Shown here: in pieces, positions 38,159 through 48,070 of the stretch
Layout of the letters: each line of letters opens with the position of its first letter
How positions within the stretch are numbered: position 1 is the first letter of the stretch
Assembly: GCF_041262565.1 (NCBI RefSeq)
Contig: NZ_JBGCCJ010000001.1
Span: 1,364,001 to 1,428,000, forward strand
Source: Leifsonia sp. EB41
GTDB taxonomy: Bacteria; Actinomycetota; Actinomycetes; Actinomycetales; Microbacteriaceae
Direction of reading: 5' to 3'
DNA length: 64,000 nt
Made by a program: the position numbers and the translations under genes
Notes under the pieces: generated by a model
Told to the model about the DNA's origin: nothing
Database searches by the model: none
What the model saw: the letters and a program-made list of their open reading frames with translations, nothing else

Positions 38159-38818
38159 TTAGGCCCCCTTCACTGCGTTGCGGACGAAAACGATGCGGCC
38201 ACGAGCGCCGGGGACGGCGCCCTTGACGAGCAGCAGGCCCTTCTCGGCGTCGACGGCCTGGACCTTGAGGTTCAGGACGGTCACGCGCTCGCCACCCATG
38301 CGACCGGCCATGCGCATGCCCTTGAAGACACGGCTCGGGGTCGAGGAGGCGCCGATGGAGCCCGGCTTGCGGTGGTTGCGGTGCGCACCGTGCGAGGCGG
38401 AGACGCCCTTGAAGTTGTGGCGCTTCATGACACCGGCGAAGCCCTTGCCCTTGGAGGTGCCCACGACGTCGACCAGCTGGCCGGCCTCGAAGGTGGCATC
38501 CACGGTGAGCTCCTGGCCGGCCGAGTACTCGGCGGCGTCAGCAGTGCGGACCTCGGTGAGGTGACGGCGCGGCGTGACGCCCGCCTTGTCGAAGTGGCCG
38601 GCGGCCGGCTTGTTGACCTTGCGCGGGTCGATCTGGCCGTAGGCGATCTGGACGGCGTTGTAGCCGTCGACCTCGGGGGTGCGGACCTGGGTCACGACGT
38701 TCGGCGTGATCTCGATGACGGTCACCGGGATGAGCTTGTTGTTCTCGTCCCAGACCTGGGTCATGCCGAGCTTCTTGCCGAGGAGTCCCTTGGAGGTCTT
38801 GGTGTCGATGTTGGACAT
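38159..38818 (-). CDS. rplC: 50S ribosomal protein L3
   Basis: The 219-residue protein starts [25 protein letters not shown] (ATG at 38818) and contains [56 protein letters not shown], the tip that approaches the peptidyl transferase centre. It lies 14 bp after rpsJ. Confidence 0.97.
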   Translation of the reverse strand: MSNIDTKTSKGLLGKKLGMTQVWDENNKLIPVTVIEITPNVVTQVRTPEVDGYNAVQIAYGQIDPRKVNKPAAGHFDKAGVTPRRHLTEVRTADAAEYSAGQELTVDATFEAGQLVDVVGTSKGKGFAGVMKRHNFKGVSASHGAHRNHRKPGSIGASSTPSRVFKGMRMAGRMGGERVTVLNLKVQAVDAEKGLLLVKGAVPGARGRIVFVRNAVKGA

Positions 38819-38832
38819 AGCGGCACTCCCCC

Positions 38833-39141
38833 TTAGAGCTTGATCTCGATGTTGACGTCGGCGGGCAGGTCGAGACGCATGAGCGAGTCGACGGCCTTCG
38901 GCGTCGGGTCGATGATGTCGATCAGCCGCTTGTGCGTGCGCATCTCGAAGTGCTCGCGGCTGTCCTTGTACTTGTGGGGCGAACGGATGACGCACACCAC
39001 GTTCTTCTCGGTGGGAAGCGGCACCGGGCCGACGACGGTCGCGCCTGCACGGGTCACCGTGTCGACGATCTTGCGCGCCGAGGTGTCGATGACCTCGTGG
39101 TCATACGACTTAAGCCGAATGCGGATCTTCTGTCCCGCCAT
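38833..39141 (-). CDS. rpsJ: 30S ribosomal protein S10 (NusE)
   Basis: The 102-residue protein reads [48 protein letters not shown] and [42 protein letters not shown]. It also acts as NusE in antitermination. It is the first gene of the S10 superoperon; a purine-rich AGAGAGAGAG lies 7-16 nt upstream of the start. Confidence 0.98.
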   Translation of the reverse strand: MAGQKIRIRLKSYDHEVIDTSARKIVDTVTRAGATVVGPVPLPTEKNVVCVIRSPHKYKDSREHFEMRTHKRLIDIIDPTPKAVDSLMRLDLPADVNIEIKL

Positions 39142-39596
39142 GTCTGACTCTCTCTCTTGTTATGGCGTCGTACGAGACGGCTCTTACGAACCGCGCTCGC
39201 ATTGGACGCAGTGCGACGTACGCGTGGGAAACGCCACTATTCTTCTGTCAACTCACCGCACGCCTCGAGGCACAGAGAAATCCCTGCTTTTCGAAGATGT
39301 CGATTGTGAGCATGTCCTGCTACCTGCGGCCTAACCCCTCGACCGCCGGTCCGAAGACTCTCGCGGTGGGCTATGCACTGCCTGGCAGTGATCCGTTCGG
39401 AGCGCACATGAGCGCGCTCGTTCCGAAATGTTGAACCAGACAAGTTTGCCAGATCTGGAGCCAAGCTGCAACCCGGGCGTGTCGCGCGTGGCCGGCGGCG
39501 GTCAGAACTTGCTCCACAGCCGCGTCCGAACGCCGCGTTCTCCACAGATTTCCGTCGTCCCGTCCGCCGCCGCATGGCCATCGCCAGGCTGGATTC
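39142..39596. promoter_or_regulatory. 455-bp divergent intergenic region: S10 operon leader/promoter region
   Basis: No coding sequence was found here. On the minus strand a perfect TTGACA lies at 39246-39251, but no acceptable -10 follows at 16-19 nt. A second candidate further upstream, TTGCAG - 17 nt - CAAACT (near 39428-39457), would give a leader of about 290 nt. The true start site cannot be settled from sequence. The length leaves room for regulation of the S10 superoperon. Confidence 0.4.
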
Positions 39597-40538
39597 ATGA
39601 CAGCACTCCACGACACCTTCAGGTCCGCCCGGCTCCACCGACTGCACCTGCGCGCGGTCGAACCCGGGCGACATGCGACCCTCCAGCAGATCGGTCGGAA
39701 ACGGTCGCGGAGGGATCAGCTCGAGCGGCTGCACCTGTTCGCGGCGATGCGGCAGAGGCCTCCCGTATTCGCGTACTGGTCGGCGGCGATCGTTCACGGA
39801 CTCCCCTTGCTCAACGCTCCGCCGGCGACCATCCATGTCGTCGCCGCGGGTCCTGCTGAGAGCGCCGCTCGCGGGATCGTGACGCATCGGAGGACGGTCG
39901 GGGTGGCGCCCGTGCGCACCCGCGGGCTCACCGCGACGCCGGTCGCCGAGACGGTGGCAGCCCTGGCGGGACGGACGTCGTTCGTGGAGGGCGTGGTGCT
40001 CGCCGACTACTCCCTGCACGCCGGCGCTTTCGGGGATCGGGTCCCGCTCGCGACCTCCGCCGAGCTCGCCGACGCCGCCGGAGCGCTGACCGATCCGGAG
40101 GAACGGCGGCGCGCACTCGCGGTCTCACGGTTCGCGGACGGGCGCGCCGAGTCGCCGCTCGAGTCGGTCAGCCGGGCGACGATCGCGTTGGCAGGGGCTC
40201 CCCCGCCCGAGTTGCAACTCCGCGTGCACGACCAGTTCGGAGTGATCGCTCGGCCCGGCTTCTGCTGGCCCGAGCTCGGGATCGCCGGCGAGGCGGACGG
40301 CGCGGAGAAACTGCAGCATCCGGCTTTCCGGCGATTCCCGGATGTGAGGCAGGCCTTAGCGGCGCGTGCGGAGCGCGACAGGCGGATCGAGGCGGCGGGG
40401 CTGCGCGTCATCCGCTGGCGCTGGGCCATCGGGCGGCGCGTCGATCTGATGCGAGAGTTCCTGACCCGCGAAGGCGTGCCGTTGGACCCAGGCAGGCGGC
40501 TCGGGGAGCTGGGCCTGGGACCGGAGCGGGGCCTCTGA
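39597..40538 (+). CDS. AbiEi-antitoxin-like / DUF559-type (degenerate PD-(D/E)XK) protein
   Basis: The 313-residue protein resembles the large actinobacterial family often labelled type IV TA AbiEi-like or DUF559. It has an N-terminal helical region (AYWSAAIVHGLP), a central HRRTVGVAPV ... LTATPVAETVAALA segment, and a C-terminal Vsr/DUF559-like fold. That fold carries AESPLESVSRATI, PGFCWPELGIAGEADG and RRIEAAGLRVIRWRW. In relatives the third strand starts with Asp (VDF); here it is PGF, so the nuclease site may be inactive. No partner toxin gene is adjacent. Function is not known. Confidence 0.7.
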   Translation: MTALHDTFRSARLHRLHLRAVEPGRHATLQQIGRKRSRRDQLERLHLFAAMRQRPPVFAYWSAAIVHGLPLLNAPPATIHVVAAGPAESAARGIVTHRRTVGVAPVRTRGLTATPVAETVAALAGRTSFVEGVVLADYSLHAGAFGDRVPLATSAELADAAGALTDPEERRRALAVSRFADGRAESPLESVSRATIALAGAPPPELQLRVHDQFGVIARPGFCWPELGIAGEADGAEKLQHPAFRRFPDVRQALAARAERDRRIEAAGLRVIRWRWAIGRRVDLMREFLTREGVPLDPGRRLGELGLGPERGL

Positions 40539-40546
40539 CGCAGAAG

Positions 40547-40574
40547 AGCGGGACCGGTGTTCGCCGATCCCGCT
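40547..40574. terminator. Stem-loop downstream of the DUF559-like gene and of the small ORF
   Basis: Eleven-base arms (40547-40557, 40564-40574) pair with one mismatch around a 6-nt loop. It starts 8 bp after the plus-strand stop and also lies downstream of the minus-strand small ORF. It lacks a strong T-run. Confidence 0.5.
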
Positions 40575-40619
40575 CCCGAACGGCGCCTCGCGCCGCCGCT
40601 CTCGTGGTTCCAAGACCGC

Positions 40620-40694
40620 CTAGGCGGTTTCCGAACTCTTCGTCCGTACTCCGGTCAGCGGCTTGGTCTGGTTTGCGAGGTCCATGCTCACCAT
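40620..40694 (-). CDS. Candidate 24-residue small protein
   Basis: The frame reads MVSMDLANQTKPLTGVRTKS plus SETA. GGGAG lies about 8 nt before the ATG, and a TTTACC - 17 nt - CAGAAT promoter lies 50 bp upstream. The stop codon is inside the 14-bp palindrome at 40615-40628, and a hairpin follows at 40547-40574. A full gene signal set around so short a frame is unusual for chance, but no homologue is recognised, so coding status is uncertain. Confidence 0.4.
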   Translation of the reverse strand: MVSMDLANQTKPLTGVRTKSSETA

Positions 40695-40743
40695 AGGCAC
40701 TCTCCCTTCGTCGACGGACCCGTTCGGTTGAAACGGTGCCCTC

Positions 40744-40772
40744 ATTCTGCGCCCGACCTGGCGAGAGGTAAA
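40744..40772 (-). promoter_or_regulatory. Candidate promoter of the small ORF (TTTACC - 17 nt - CAGAAT)
   Basis: On the minus strand -35 TTTACC (40767-40772) and -10 CAGAAT (40744-40749) are spaced by 17 nt, just after the stop of the surface-protein gene. Confidence 0.4.
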
Positions 40773-40789
40773 CCCCTCCGACCTCACGC

Positions 40790-42337
40790 TCAGGAACGGG
40801 TACGTCGCGATCGCAGGAGGAGGCCGACACAGAGGACCGCCGCACCGGCCGTGCCGGCGCCGATCGCCAGCGACGCGAGCGGGATGATCTCGACGGTGGC
40901 GCCGGTGCCGGCGAGGGAGCGCGAACGCTCCACCACGGACACCGGCCCGGGCGGGAAGACCGGAACAGTACGGCCGGTGATGGCCGGCACCGGACGGGTG
41001 ACGACATCCAGCGTCACGGTCGCGGACGCGCTCGTCCGGCCCGCGACGGTGGCGGTGTAGACGAATGCGTCGGCTCCGACATGTGCCGGGTCGCTCCGGT
41101 AGCTGCGGTGCACACCCTCGCCGCTGAGGACGCCGTGGGACGGCTCGGCCACGACATCGATCTGCACAGACCCCTCCTCCGGAGCAGAACCGTCGGCAGC
41201 GGAGGCGACCAGGCTGATCGGCGTGTCCTCCCCCGCGAACGCGGTGTAATGCAGGTCGCGCACGGACGGAGTGAGCGCGGCGTCCTCGACCACCTCGATG
41301 TCCACGCGGTACGGGCCGGCGGTGGAGTGGCCGTCGCTGACCGTGTACTCGAACGCATCCGCCCCGGCGAAACCCGCTTCGGGGGTGTAGACGCCGCCGG
41401 AGCCGGTCGACCGGAACGTGCCGTGGGCCGGCTCGGAGACGATCGCGTACGTCAGCTCGTCGCCGTCCGGGTCCGTGCCGGGGAACTCCACCGAGGCCGA
41501 CGACCCGGCCGACAGAGTGAACGCGAAATCGGCCGCCGCCGGCGGAGCGTTCGACACGACGCCGCCCGCGGCCAGGAGCACCACCGAGTCGAGGATCGCG
41601 TCCGAGACATCCGCGATGACGAGCTTGACGTGATTCTGCTCGTGCGCGGACACCGGGGCGACGCAGCGAAGAGGGACGGTGAAGCCGTTGAGCGCCGTAT
41701 CGACCGAACCGGCCGTGTTGTCCACGAAGAGTTCCGCGTTGCTGCCCGCGTTCACCGAGTCGACGCTGACGGGCTCCTCACCGATAACCGCGCAGTTCGC
41801 GCCATTGACGAAGAAGCCGAACACGTCGTTGAAGCCCTTGCCGACCCAGTCGTTGTACTCGGCCGACCCGAACACGTAGTCGATCGAGAGGGAGGTCGAA
41901 GTCGGCACGACATCGAACTCCAAGACGGCCGCGTCCCGGGTCCGCGCGCCTGCCAGAGCGGTGGCGTCCTCGTCCCCCGGAGTGCCCAGTCGCGTCGACA
42001 GGCTGTGCCCGTGAGGGCCAGGGGTCTCCGCGACCAGACCGGTGCTGAGCGCGACACCCGACGCGAGACCGAGCGCGTCCATCCCGGCGAAGGCGCCGAT
42101 CGCGCGCGGGTCGCCGGTGAAGCGGATGCCCGAGGTGGTGACGCCCTCGCCCACGAGCTGCGCGACGAAGGACTCGACGGAGGACGTCGTCCCGTCCGTC
42201 ACCGACTGAGCGGGGTCGCCCACCGCGGCCGGCCCGGCGAGCGTGAGCGGCGTCGCTACGAGGACGAGGCCTCCGACCGCGGCGACGAGACGGGTCGGGA
42301 AGGAGCGGGTACGAGCACGGGAGTGGCGCGAGGGCAC
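40790..42337 (-). CDS. Secreted choice-of-anchor-L protein with Ig-like repeats and LAGTG sortase signal
   Basis: The 515-residue protein has a signal peptide (about 1-36, ending near LAGPAAVG). A choice-of-anchor-L domain follows (about 45-270; DYVFGSAEYNDWVGKGFNDVFGFFVNG), then two Ig/cadherin-like repeats of about 95 residues (DGDELTYAIVSEPAHGTF ... ADAFEYTVSDG, and a second with SEPSHG-like and ADAFVYTA). The end is LAGTG near residue 475, a hydrophobic helix and RSRRTRS. LAxTG is the pattern used by class E sortases of actinobacteria, so it should be wall-anchored. It starts with GTG; AAGGT lies 8 nt upstream. Ligand unknown; an adhesive role is inferred. Confidence 0.85.
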   Translation of the reverse strand: MPSRHSRARTRSFPTRLVAAVGGLVLVATPLTLAGPAAVGDPAQSVTDGTTSSVESFVAQLVGEGVTTSGIRFTGDPRAIGAFAGMDALGLASGVALSTGLVAETPGPHGHSLSTRLGTPGDEDATALAGARTRDAAVLEFDVVPTSTSLSIDYVFGSAEYNDWVGKGFNDVFGFFVNGANCAVIGEEPVSVDSVNAGSNAELFVDNTAGSVDTALNGFTVPLRCVAPVSAHEQNHVKLVIADVSDAILDSVVLLAAGGVVSNAPPAAADFAFTLSAGSSASVEFPGTDPDGDELTYAIVSEPAHGTFRSTGSGGVYTPEAGFAGADAFEYTVSDGHSTAGPYRVDIEVVEDAALTPSVRDLHYTAFAGEDTPISLVASAADGSAPEEGSVQIDVVAEPSHGVLSGEGVHRSYRSDPAHVGADAFVYTATVAGRTSASATVTLDVVTRPVPAITGRTVPVFPPGPVSVVERSRSLAGTGATVEIIPLASLAIGAGTAGAAVLCVGLLLRSRRTRS

Positions 42338-42409
42338 GTCTGATTACCTTAGGTGTTAGATGCGGCCACCAATATTTATCACACGTCTCCCGCTCCGCAA
42401 AACGACGAA

Positions 42410-42435
42410 GGGCCGGACCCTTGCGGGTCCGGCCC
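42410..42435 (-). terminator. Rho-independent terminator of tuf / str operon
   Basis: Perfect 11-bp GC-rich arms with a 4-nt loop, followed on the minus strand by TTCGTCGTTTT. It lies 37 bp after the tuf stop. Confidence 0.85.
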
Positions 42436-42472
42436 TCAGCCGAAATGCCTGCCCGGTGGACCGGGCGGGTAC

Positions 42473-43666
<1,194 letters not shown>

Positions 43667-43780
43667 TGTGGTCCTCCTCAGGACTCTCGTGCAGACACCC
43701 CGGTCGACGGATTTCGACCGGAGGGCCTACGGGATTGGTTTCTTATGTTACGGGATGTTGCCTGAGAGCAGTGACCGAGG

Positions 43781-45895
43781 TCACTCGCCCTTGCTCTTCT
43801 GGACGATCTCGTCGGCCACAGCCTTCGGGACCTCCGCGTAGCTGTCGAACTGCATCGAGTACACCGCGCGGCCCGAGGTCTTGGACCTCAGGTCGCCGAT
43901 GTAGCCGAACATCTCGGACAGCGGGACGTTGGCGCGGACGACCTTGACGCCGCTCGCGTCCTCCATGGACTGGATCTGTCCACGGCGGGAGTTGAGGTCG
44001 CCGATGACGTCGCCCATGTACTCCTCCGGCGTACGCACCTCGACCGCCATGAGCGGCTCGAGGAGCACCGGGTTCGCCTTGCGCGCAGCCTCCTTGTAGG
44101 CCATCGAGCCGGCGATCTTGAACGCCATCTCCGAGGAGTCGACGTCGTGCGAGGCACCGTCGACGAGGATCGCCTTGACACCCACCGTCGGGAAGCCGGC
44201 GAGCACGCCGACCTGCATCGCGTCCTGGATGCCCGCGTCGACCGAGGGGATGTACTCGCGCGGGACGCGACCGCCGGTGACGGCGTTCACGAACTCGTAC
44301 GAGGTCTCCGGGGTCACCTCGAGCGGCTCCAGGGTGATCTGCACCTTAGCGAACTGACCGGAACCACCGGTCTGCTTCTTGTGGGTGTAGTCGTACTTCT
44401 CCACCGTGCGGCGGAGGGTCTCGCGGTAGGCCACCTGCGGCTTGCCGACGTTGGCCTCGACGTTGAACTCGCGCTTCATGCGGTCGACGAGGATGTCGAG
44501 GTGCAGCTCGCCCATGCCCTTGATGACCGTCTGACCGGTCTCCTGGTTCTGCTCGGTGCGGAACGTCGGGTCCTCTTCGGCGAGCTTCTGGATGGCCGTG
44601 CCGAGCTTCTCCTGGTCGGCCTTGGTCTTCGGCTCGATGGCGACCTCGATGACGGGCTCCGGGAAGGTCATCGACTCGAGGACGACCTGGTGGTCCGGGT
44701 CGCTCAGGGTGTCACCGGTGGTGGTGTCCTTGAGGCCGATCACCGCGTAGATGTTGCCGGCGGTGACGAAGTCGACCGGGTTCTCCTTGTTGGCGTGCAT
44801 CTGGAAGATCTTGCCGATGCGCTCCTTCTTGCCCTTGGTCGAGTTCACGACACCGGCTCCGGAGTCGACGCGGCCCGAGTACACGCGGACGTAGGTCAGG
44901 CGACCGAAGAACGGGTGCACGGCGACCTTGAACGCGAGCGCCGAGAACGGCTCGGTGGCGTCGGCGTGGCGCAGGATGACCTGCTCCTCGTCGCGCGGGT
45001 TGTGCGCCTCGATGGCGGGCACGTCGAGCGGCGACGGAAGGTAGTCGATCACGGCGTCGAGCATCGGCTGCACACCGCGGTTCTTGAACGCGGAGCCGCA
45101 GAGGACCGGGTAGATCTCGTTGTTGACCGTGAGCTTGCGGATGGCGGCCTTGATCTCCGGGATGGTGATCTCTTCGCCGCCGAAGAACTTCTCGAGCAGC
45201 GCGTCGTCGGTCTCGGCGACGGTCTCGAGGAGACGGTTGCGGTACTCCTCGGCCTTCTCCTGAAGGTCGGCGGGGATCTCCTGGACCTCGTACTTGGCGC
45301 CCATGGTCACGTCACCCTTGGCGTCGCCGGGCCAGACCAGCGCGCGCATCTCGACCAGGTCGACGACGCCGACGAAGTCGGACTCGGAGCCGATCGGGAG
45401 CTGCATCACCAGCGGCTTGGCGCCGAGGCGGGAGACGATGGTGTCGACGGTGAAGTAGAAGTCGGCGCCCAGCTTGTCCATCTTGTTGACGAAGCAGATG
45501 CGCGGGACGACGTACTTGTCGGCCTGACGCCACACGGTCTCCGACTGGGGCTCGACGCCCTCCTTCGCGTCGAAGACGGCGACGGCACCGTCGAGGACGC
45601 GGAGCGAGCGCTCCACCTCGACCGTGAAGTCGACGTGACCCGGGGTGTCGATGATGTTGATCTGGTTCTTGTTCCAGAAACAGGTGACCGCGGCGGACGT
45701 GATGGTGATGCCGCGCTCCTTCTCCTGCTCCATCCAGTCGGTGGTCGAGGCGCCGTCGTGCGTCTCACCGATCTTGTGGTTGACGCCCGTGTAGAACAGG
45801 ATGCGCTCGGTCGTGGTGGTCTTGCCGGCATCGATGTGGGCCATGATGCCGATGTTGCGGACCTTGTTGAGGTCGGTGAGCACGTCCTGTGCCAC
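43781..45895 (-). CDS. fusA: Elongation factor G
   Basis: The 704-residue translocase shows [56 protein letters not shown] and [10 protein letters not shown], followed by domains II-V including [20 protein letters not shown] and [16 protein letters not shown]. It is the third gene of the str operon, 87 bp after rpsG. Confidence 0.98.
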   Translation of the reverse strand: MAQDVLTDLNKVRNIGIMAHIDAGKTTTTERILFYTGVNHKIGETHDGASTTDWMEQEKERGITITSAAVTCFWNKNQINIIDTPGHVDFTVEVERSLRVLDGAVAVFDAKEGVEPQSETVWRQADKYVVPRICFVNKMDKLGADFYFTVDTIVSRLGAKPLVMQLPIGSESDFVGVVDLVEMRALVWPGDAKGDVTMGAKYEVQEIPADLQEKAEEYRNRLLETVAETDDALLEKFFGGEEITIPEIKAAIRKLTVNNEIYPVLCGSAFKNRGVQPMLDAVIDYLPSPLDVPAIEAHNPRDEEQVILRHADATEPFSALAFKVAVHPFFGRLTYVRVYSGRVDSGAGVVNSTKGKKERIGKIFQMHANKENPVDFVTAGNIYAVIGLKDTTTGDTLSDPDHQVVLESMTFPEPVIEVAIEPKTKADQEKLGTAIQKLAEEDPTFRTEQNQETGQTVIKGMGELHLDILVDRMKREFNVEANVGKPQVAYRETLRRTVEKYDYTHKKQTGGSGQFAKVQITLEPLEVTPETSYEFVNAVTGGRVPREYIPSVDAGIQDAMQVGVLAGFPTVGVKAILVDGASHDVDSSEMAFKIAGSMAYKEAARKANPVLLEPLMAVEVRTPEEYMGDVIGDLNSRRGQIQSMEDASGVKVVRANVPLSEMFGYIGDLRSKTSGRAVYSMQFDSYAEVPKAVADEIVQKSKGE

Positions 45896-45982
45896 AGGGA
45901 TTCCTCCGAAAAGTAGAAAGTGGAAGGGGTGCCGCCCGGGCGCGGCGCTCCTACGAGTGCAACGCCCGGACGACGAAAATGT

Positions 45983-46453
45983 TTACCAGCGGTAGTGCGC
46001 GAAGGCCTTGTTCGACTCGGCCATCTTGTGCGTGTCCTCGCGGCGCTTGACAGCGGCGCCCAGGCCGTTCGAGGCGTCGAGGATCTCGTTGGTGAGACGC
46101 TCGGTCATCGTCTTCTCGCGACGGCCCTTGGCGTAGCTGGTGAGCCAGCGCAGCGCGAGGGTGTTGGCGCGGTGCGGCTTGACCTCGACCGGCACCTGGT
46201 AGGTCGAGCCACCGACGCGGCGGCTGCGGACCTCGAGGGTCGGGCGGATGTTGTCGAGCGCCTTCTTGAGGGTGACGACCGCGTCCTGGCCGGACTTGGT
46301 CGAGACGCCCTCGAGCGCGTCGTAGACGATGCGCTCGGCAAGGCCCTTCTTGCCGTCGAGGAGGATCTTGTTGACGAGCTGGCTGACGACCGGCGCGCCG
46401 TACACCGGGTCGGCGACGACGGGGCGCTTCGGAGCGGGACCCTTGCGAGGCAT
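45983..46453 (-). CDS. rpsG: 30S ribosomal protein S7
   Basis: The 156-residue protein starts [19 protein letters not shown] and has [36 protein letters not shown] and [47 protein letters not shown]. It shares a base with the rpsL stop. In E. coli S7 represses this operon. Confidence 0.98.
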   Translation of the reverse strand: MPRKGPAPKRPVVADPVYGAPVVSQLVNKILLDGKKGLAERIVYDALEGVSTKSGQDAVVTLKKALDNIRPTLEVRSRRVGGSTYQVPVEVKPHRANTLALRWLTSYAKGRREKTMTERLTNEILDASNGLGAAVKRREDTHKMAESNKAFAHYRW

Positions 46454-46827
46454 TACTTCTTCTCCATCTTCGCGCCGTAGCGGCTGCGAGCCTGCTTGCG
46501 GTTCTTGACGGCCTGGGTGTCGAGCGCGCCACGGACGATCTTGTAGCGGACGCCGGGCAGGTCCTTCACACGGCCGCCGCGGACGAGCACCATCGAGTGC
46601 TCCTGCAGGTTGTGGCCCTCACCGGGGATGTACGCGGTGACCTCGGTCCCGTTCGAGAGCTTGACACGCGCGACCTTGCGGAGCGCGGAGTTCGGCTTCT
46701 TGGGGGTGGTGGTGTAGACACGGGTGCACACGCCGCGCTGCTGGGGGTTGGACTTCAGGGCGGGAGCCTTGGTCTTGGTGACCTTCGGCGTCCGGCCCTT
46801 CCGAACCAACTGCTGAATGGTTGGCAC
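46453..46827 (-). CDS. rpsL: 30S ribosomal protein S12
   Basis: The 124-residue protein starts (GTG) [15 protein letters not shown] and includes [18 protein letters not shown] and [17 protein letters not shown]. Lysines 43 and 88, sites of streptomycin-resistance mutations, are both wild type. AAGGAG lies 7 nt before the GTG. It leads the rpsL-rpsG-fusA-tuf operon. Confidence 0.98.
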   Translation of the reverse strand: MPTIQQLVRKGRTPKVTKTKAPALKSNPQQRGVCTRVYTTTPKKPNSALRKVARVKLSNGTEVTAYIPGEGHNLQEHSMVLVRGGRVKDLPGVRYKIVRGALDTQAVKNRKQARSRYGAKMEKK

Positions 46828-47272
46828 TGAACTTCTCCTTATATGGACTGCACGGTGACAGTTGTCGCTTTTTTCCCCGCACCCCGAGCGACCCGCTTCG
46901 CAGGCGATCGAGGAGTTGGGGAGTATCGGACCGATGGCCGATATGCCGTGGGGGCGGTGATTCCGTGCGGTCTCTCCGCCCATCGGATGAGTACGTGCCG
47001 GCCCGCTCGGTGTCGGCTCTCGCGAGCACACAACAAGCGCGCGTCAGAGCGCACACCCGATAAATACTATCGTCCGCGCGGTGGGCGGTCAAATGAGCGA
47101 GGGCGTGCTAGCGGGCTGTCCGCGCACAGCGGAATGGGAGCGCGTCGTCGGGTGCGCGACAGCAACACCCGGTGAAGTCCGGGGTGATCGCCGGCGCCGC
47201 GATGCGCTGCAGCGCCTGCCGCGCGCGCCGTCCGGAGGGTGGCATCCACTATATATATGTCACTCTTTCCCG
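46828..47272. promoter_or_regulatory. 445-bp divergent intergenic region: str operon leader and glycosyltransferase upstream region
   Basis: No gene was found here. The minus strand carries the strong rpsL promoter at 47064-47092 and a leader of about 230 nt with a G-rich then A-rich stretch (GGGGAAAAAAGCGAC) near 46870. On the plus strand TATATATATG near 47250-47259 could be a -10 for the glycosyltransferase gene, giving a very short leader. Confidence 0.5.
47064..47092 (-). promoter_or_regulatory. Promoter of the str operon (TTGACC - 17 nt - TAGTAT)
   Basis: TTGACC (47087-47092) and TAGTAT (47064-47069) on the minus strand, spaced 17 nt, are the same hexamers as the rplM promoter. The predicted start is about 230 nt before rpsL. 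Confidence 0.75.
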
Positions 47273-48070
47273 ATGCAGACCTTCGAACGCGCCGTCCTGG
47301 GCGGCATCCAGCTCGACAGGGCCGACCTCGACGAGTCCAGCCGCCACGTCATCGACCTCGCCCGCGCCGACGGCGGGATCGTCGTCACCTCGAACGTCTC
47401 GATCTCGCGCCACCTGCGCACCGTCGGCCTCCCCGAGCTCGAGGAGCAGACCTCCTTCTGGACCGTCGACGGCGTCCCGCTCACCTGGCTGCTGCGGATC
47501 GCGGGCAAGGGCCGGTTCCCCCGCGTCACCGGGACGGACCTGATGAACGCCGTCATCGAGCACCCGGGGGCGACCGACCTGCGCGTCGGCATCGTCGGCG
47601 CGCACGCGGCCGAGGCGGAGACGTTCTACCGTGCGCGCGGCCACGCGCACGTCCACGGCGCCGCCCTCCCGTTCGCCGAGCCGGGAAGCCCGGCGCTGAT
47701 CGACGCCGCGAGCGCGTTCATCGAGCGCGTGCGGCCGGACGTGCTGTTCGTCTGCCTCGGCTTCCCGAAGCAGGAGCGCCTGATCCTGGAGCTGCGCACG
47801 AGGCATCCCGAGAGCATCGTTTTCATCGGGGCCGGGGCCGCTGCGCAGATGAACACCGGGCACTTCCCGCGCGCACCGCACCTGATGCGCCGGCTCGGGC
47901 TGGAGTGGGTGTGGCGGATGGGTCAGGACCCGTCGCGCCTGGTGAGGCGCTATCTGCTCCAGGACCTGCCCTGGCTGGTCGGGATGATCCCGGTGGCCGT
48001 GATCGAGCGGGTGCGCGGCCTCACGCGCCTGCCTGCGCGGCAGGCCCGTCGTTCGCGATCAGCGGGGTGA
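47273..48070 (+). CDS. WecG/TagA/CpsF-family glycosyltransferase
   Basis: The 265-residue GT26-type enzyme has VVTSNVSISRHLR, VDGVPLTWLLRIAGKGRFPRVTGTDLMNAV, LRVGIVGAHAAEAE and VLFVCLGFPKQERLILELR, then GAGAAAQMNTG. Members transfer ManNAc/ManNAcA-type sugars onto lipid-linked carriers for wall or surface polysaccharides. ATG at 47273 is chosen since the conserved frame begins MQTFERAVLGGIQLD; longer in-frame readings run into the str promoter. Its 3' end overlaps the convergent gene by 50 bp. The specific polymer is unknown. Confidence 0.85.
   Translation: MQTFERAVLGGIQLDRADLDESSRHVIDLARADGGIVVTSNVSISRHLRTVGLPELEEQTSFWTVDGVPLTWLLRIAGKGRFPRVTGTDLMNAVIEHPGATDLRVGIVGAHAAEAETFYRARGHAHVHGAALPFAEPGSPALIDAASAFIERVRPDVLFVCLGFPKQERLILELRTRHPESIVFIGAGAAAQMNTGHFPRAPHLMRRLGLEWVWRMGQDPSRLVRRYLLQDLPWLVGMIPVAVIERVRGLTRLPARQARRSRSAG

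Noticed and set aside
39246-39251. TTGACA as the certain S10 operon promoter
   Set aside because: No acceptable -10 occurs 16-19 nt downstream, so only a possible -35 is recorded.
43770-43785. AGTGACC...GGTCACT dyad at the fusA stop as a terminator
   Set aside because: The two 7-bp arms are separated by only 2 nt, which cannot form a stable RNA loop, and half lies in the fusA coding end; could be chance.
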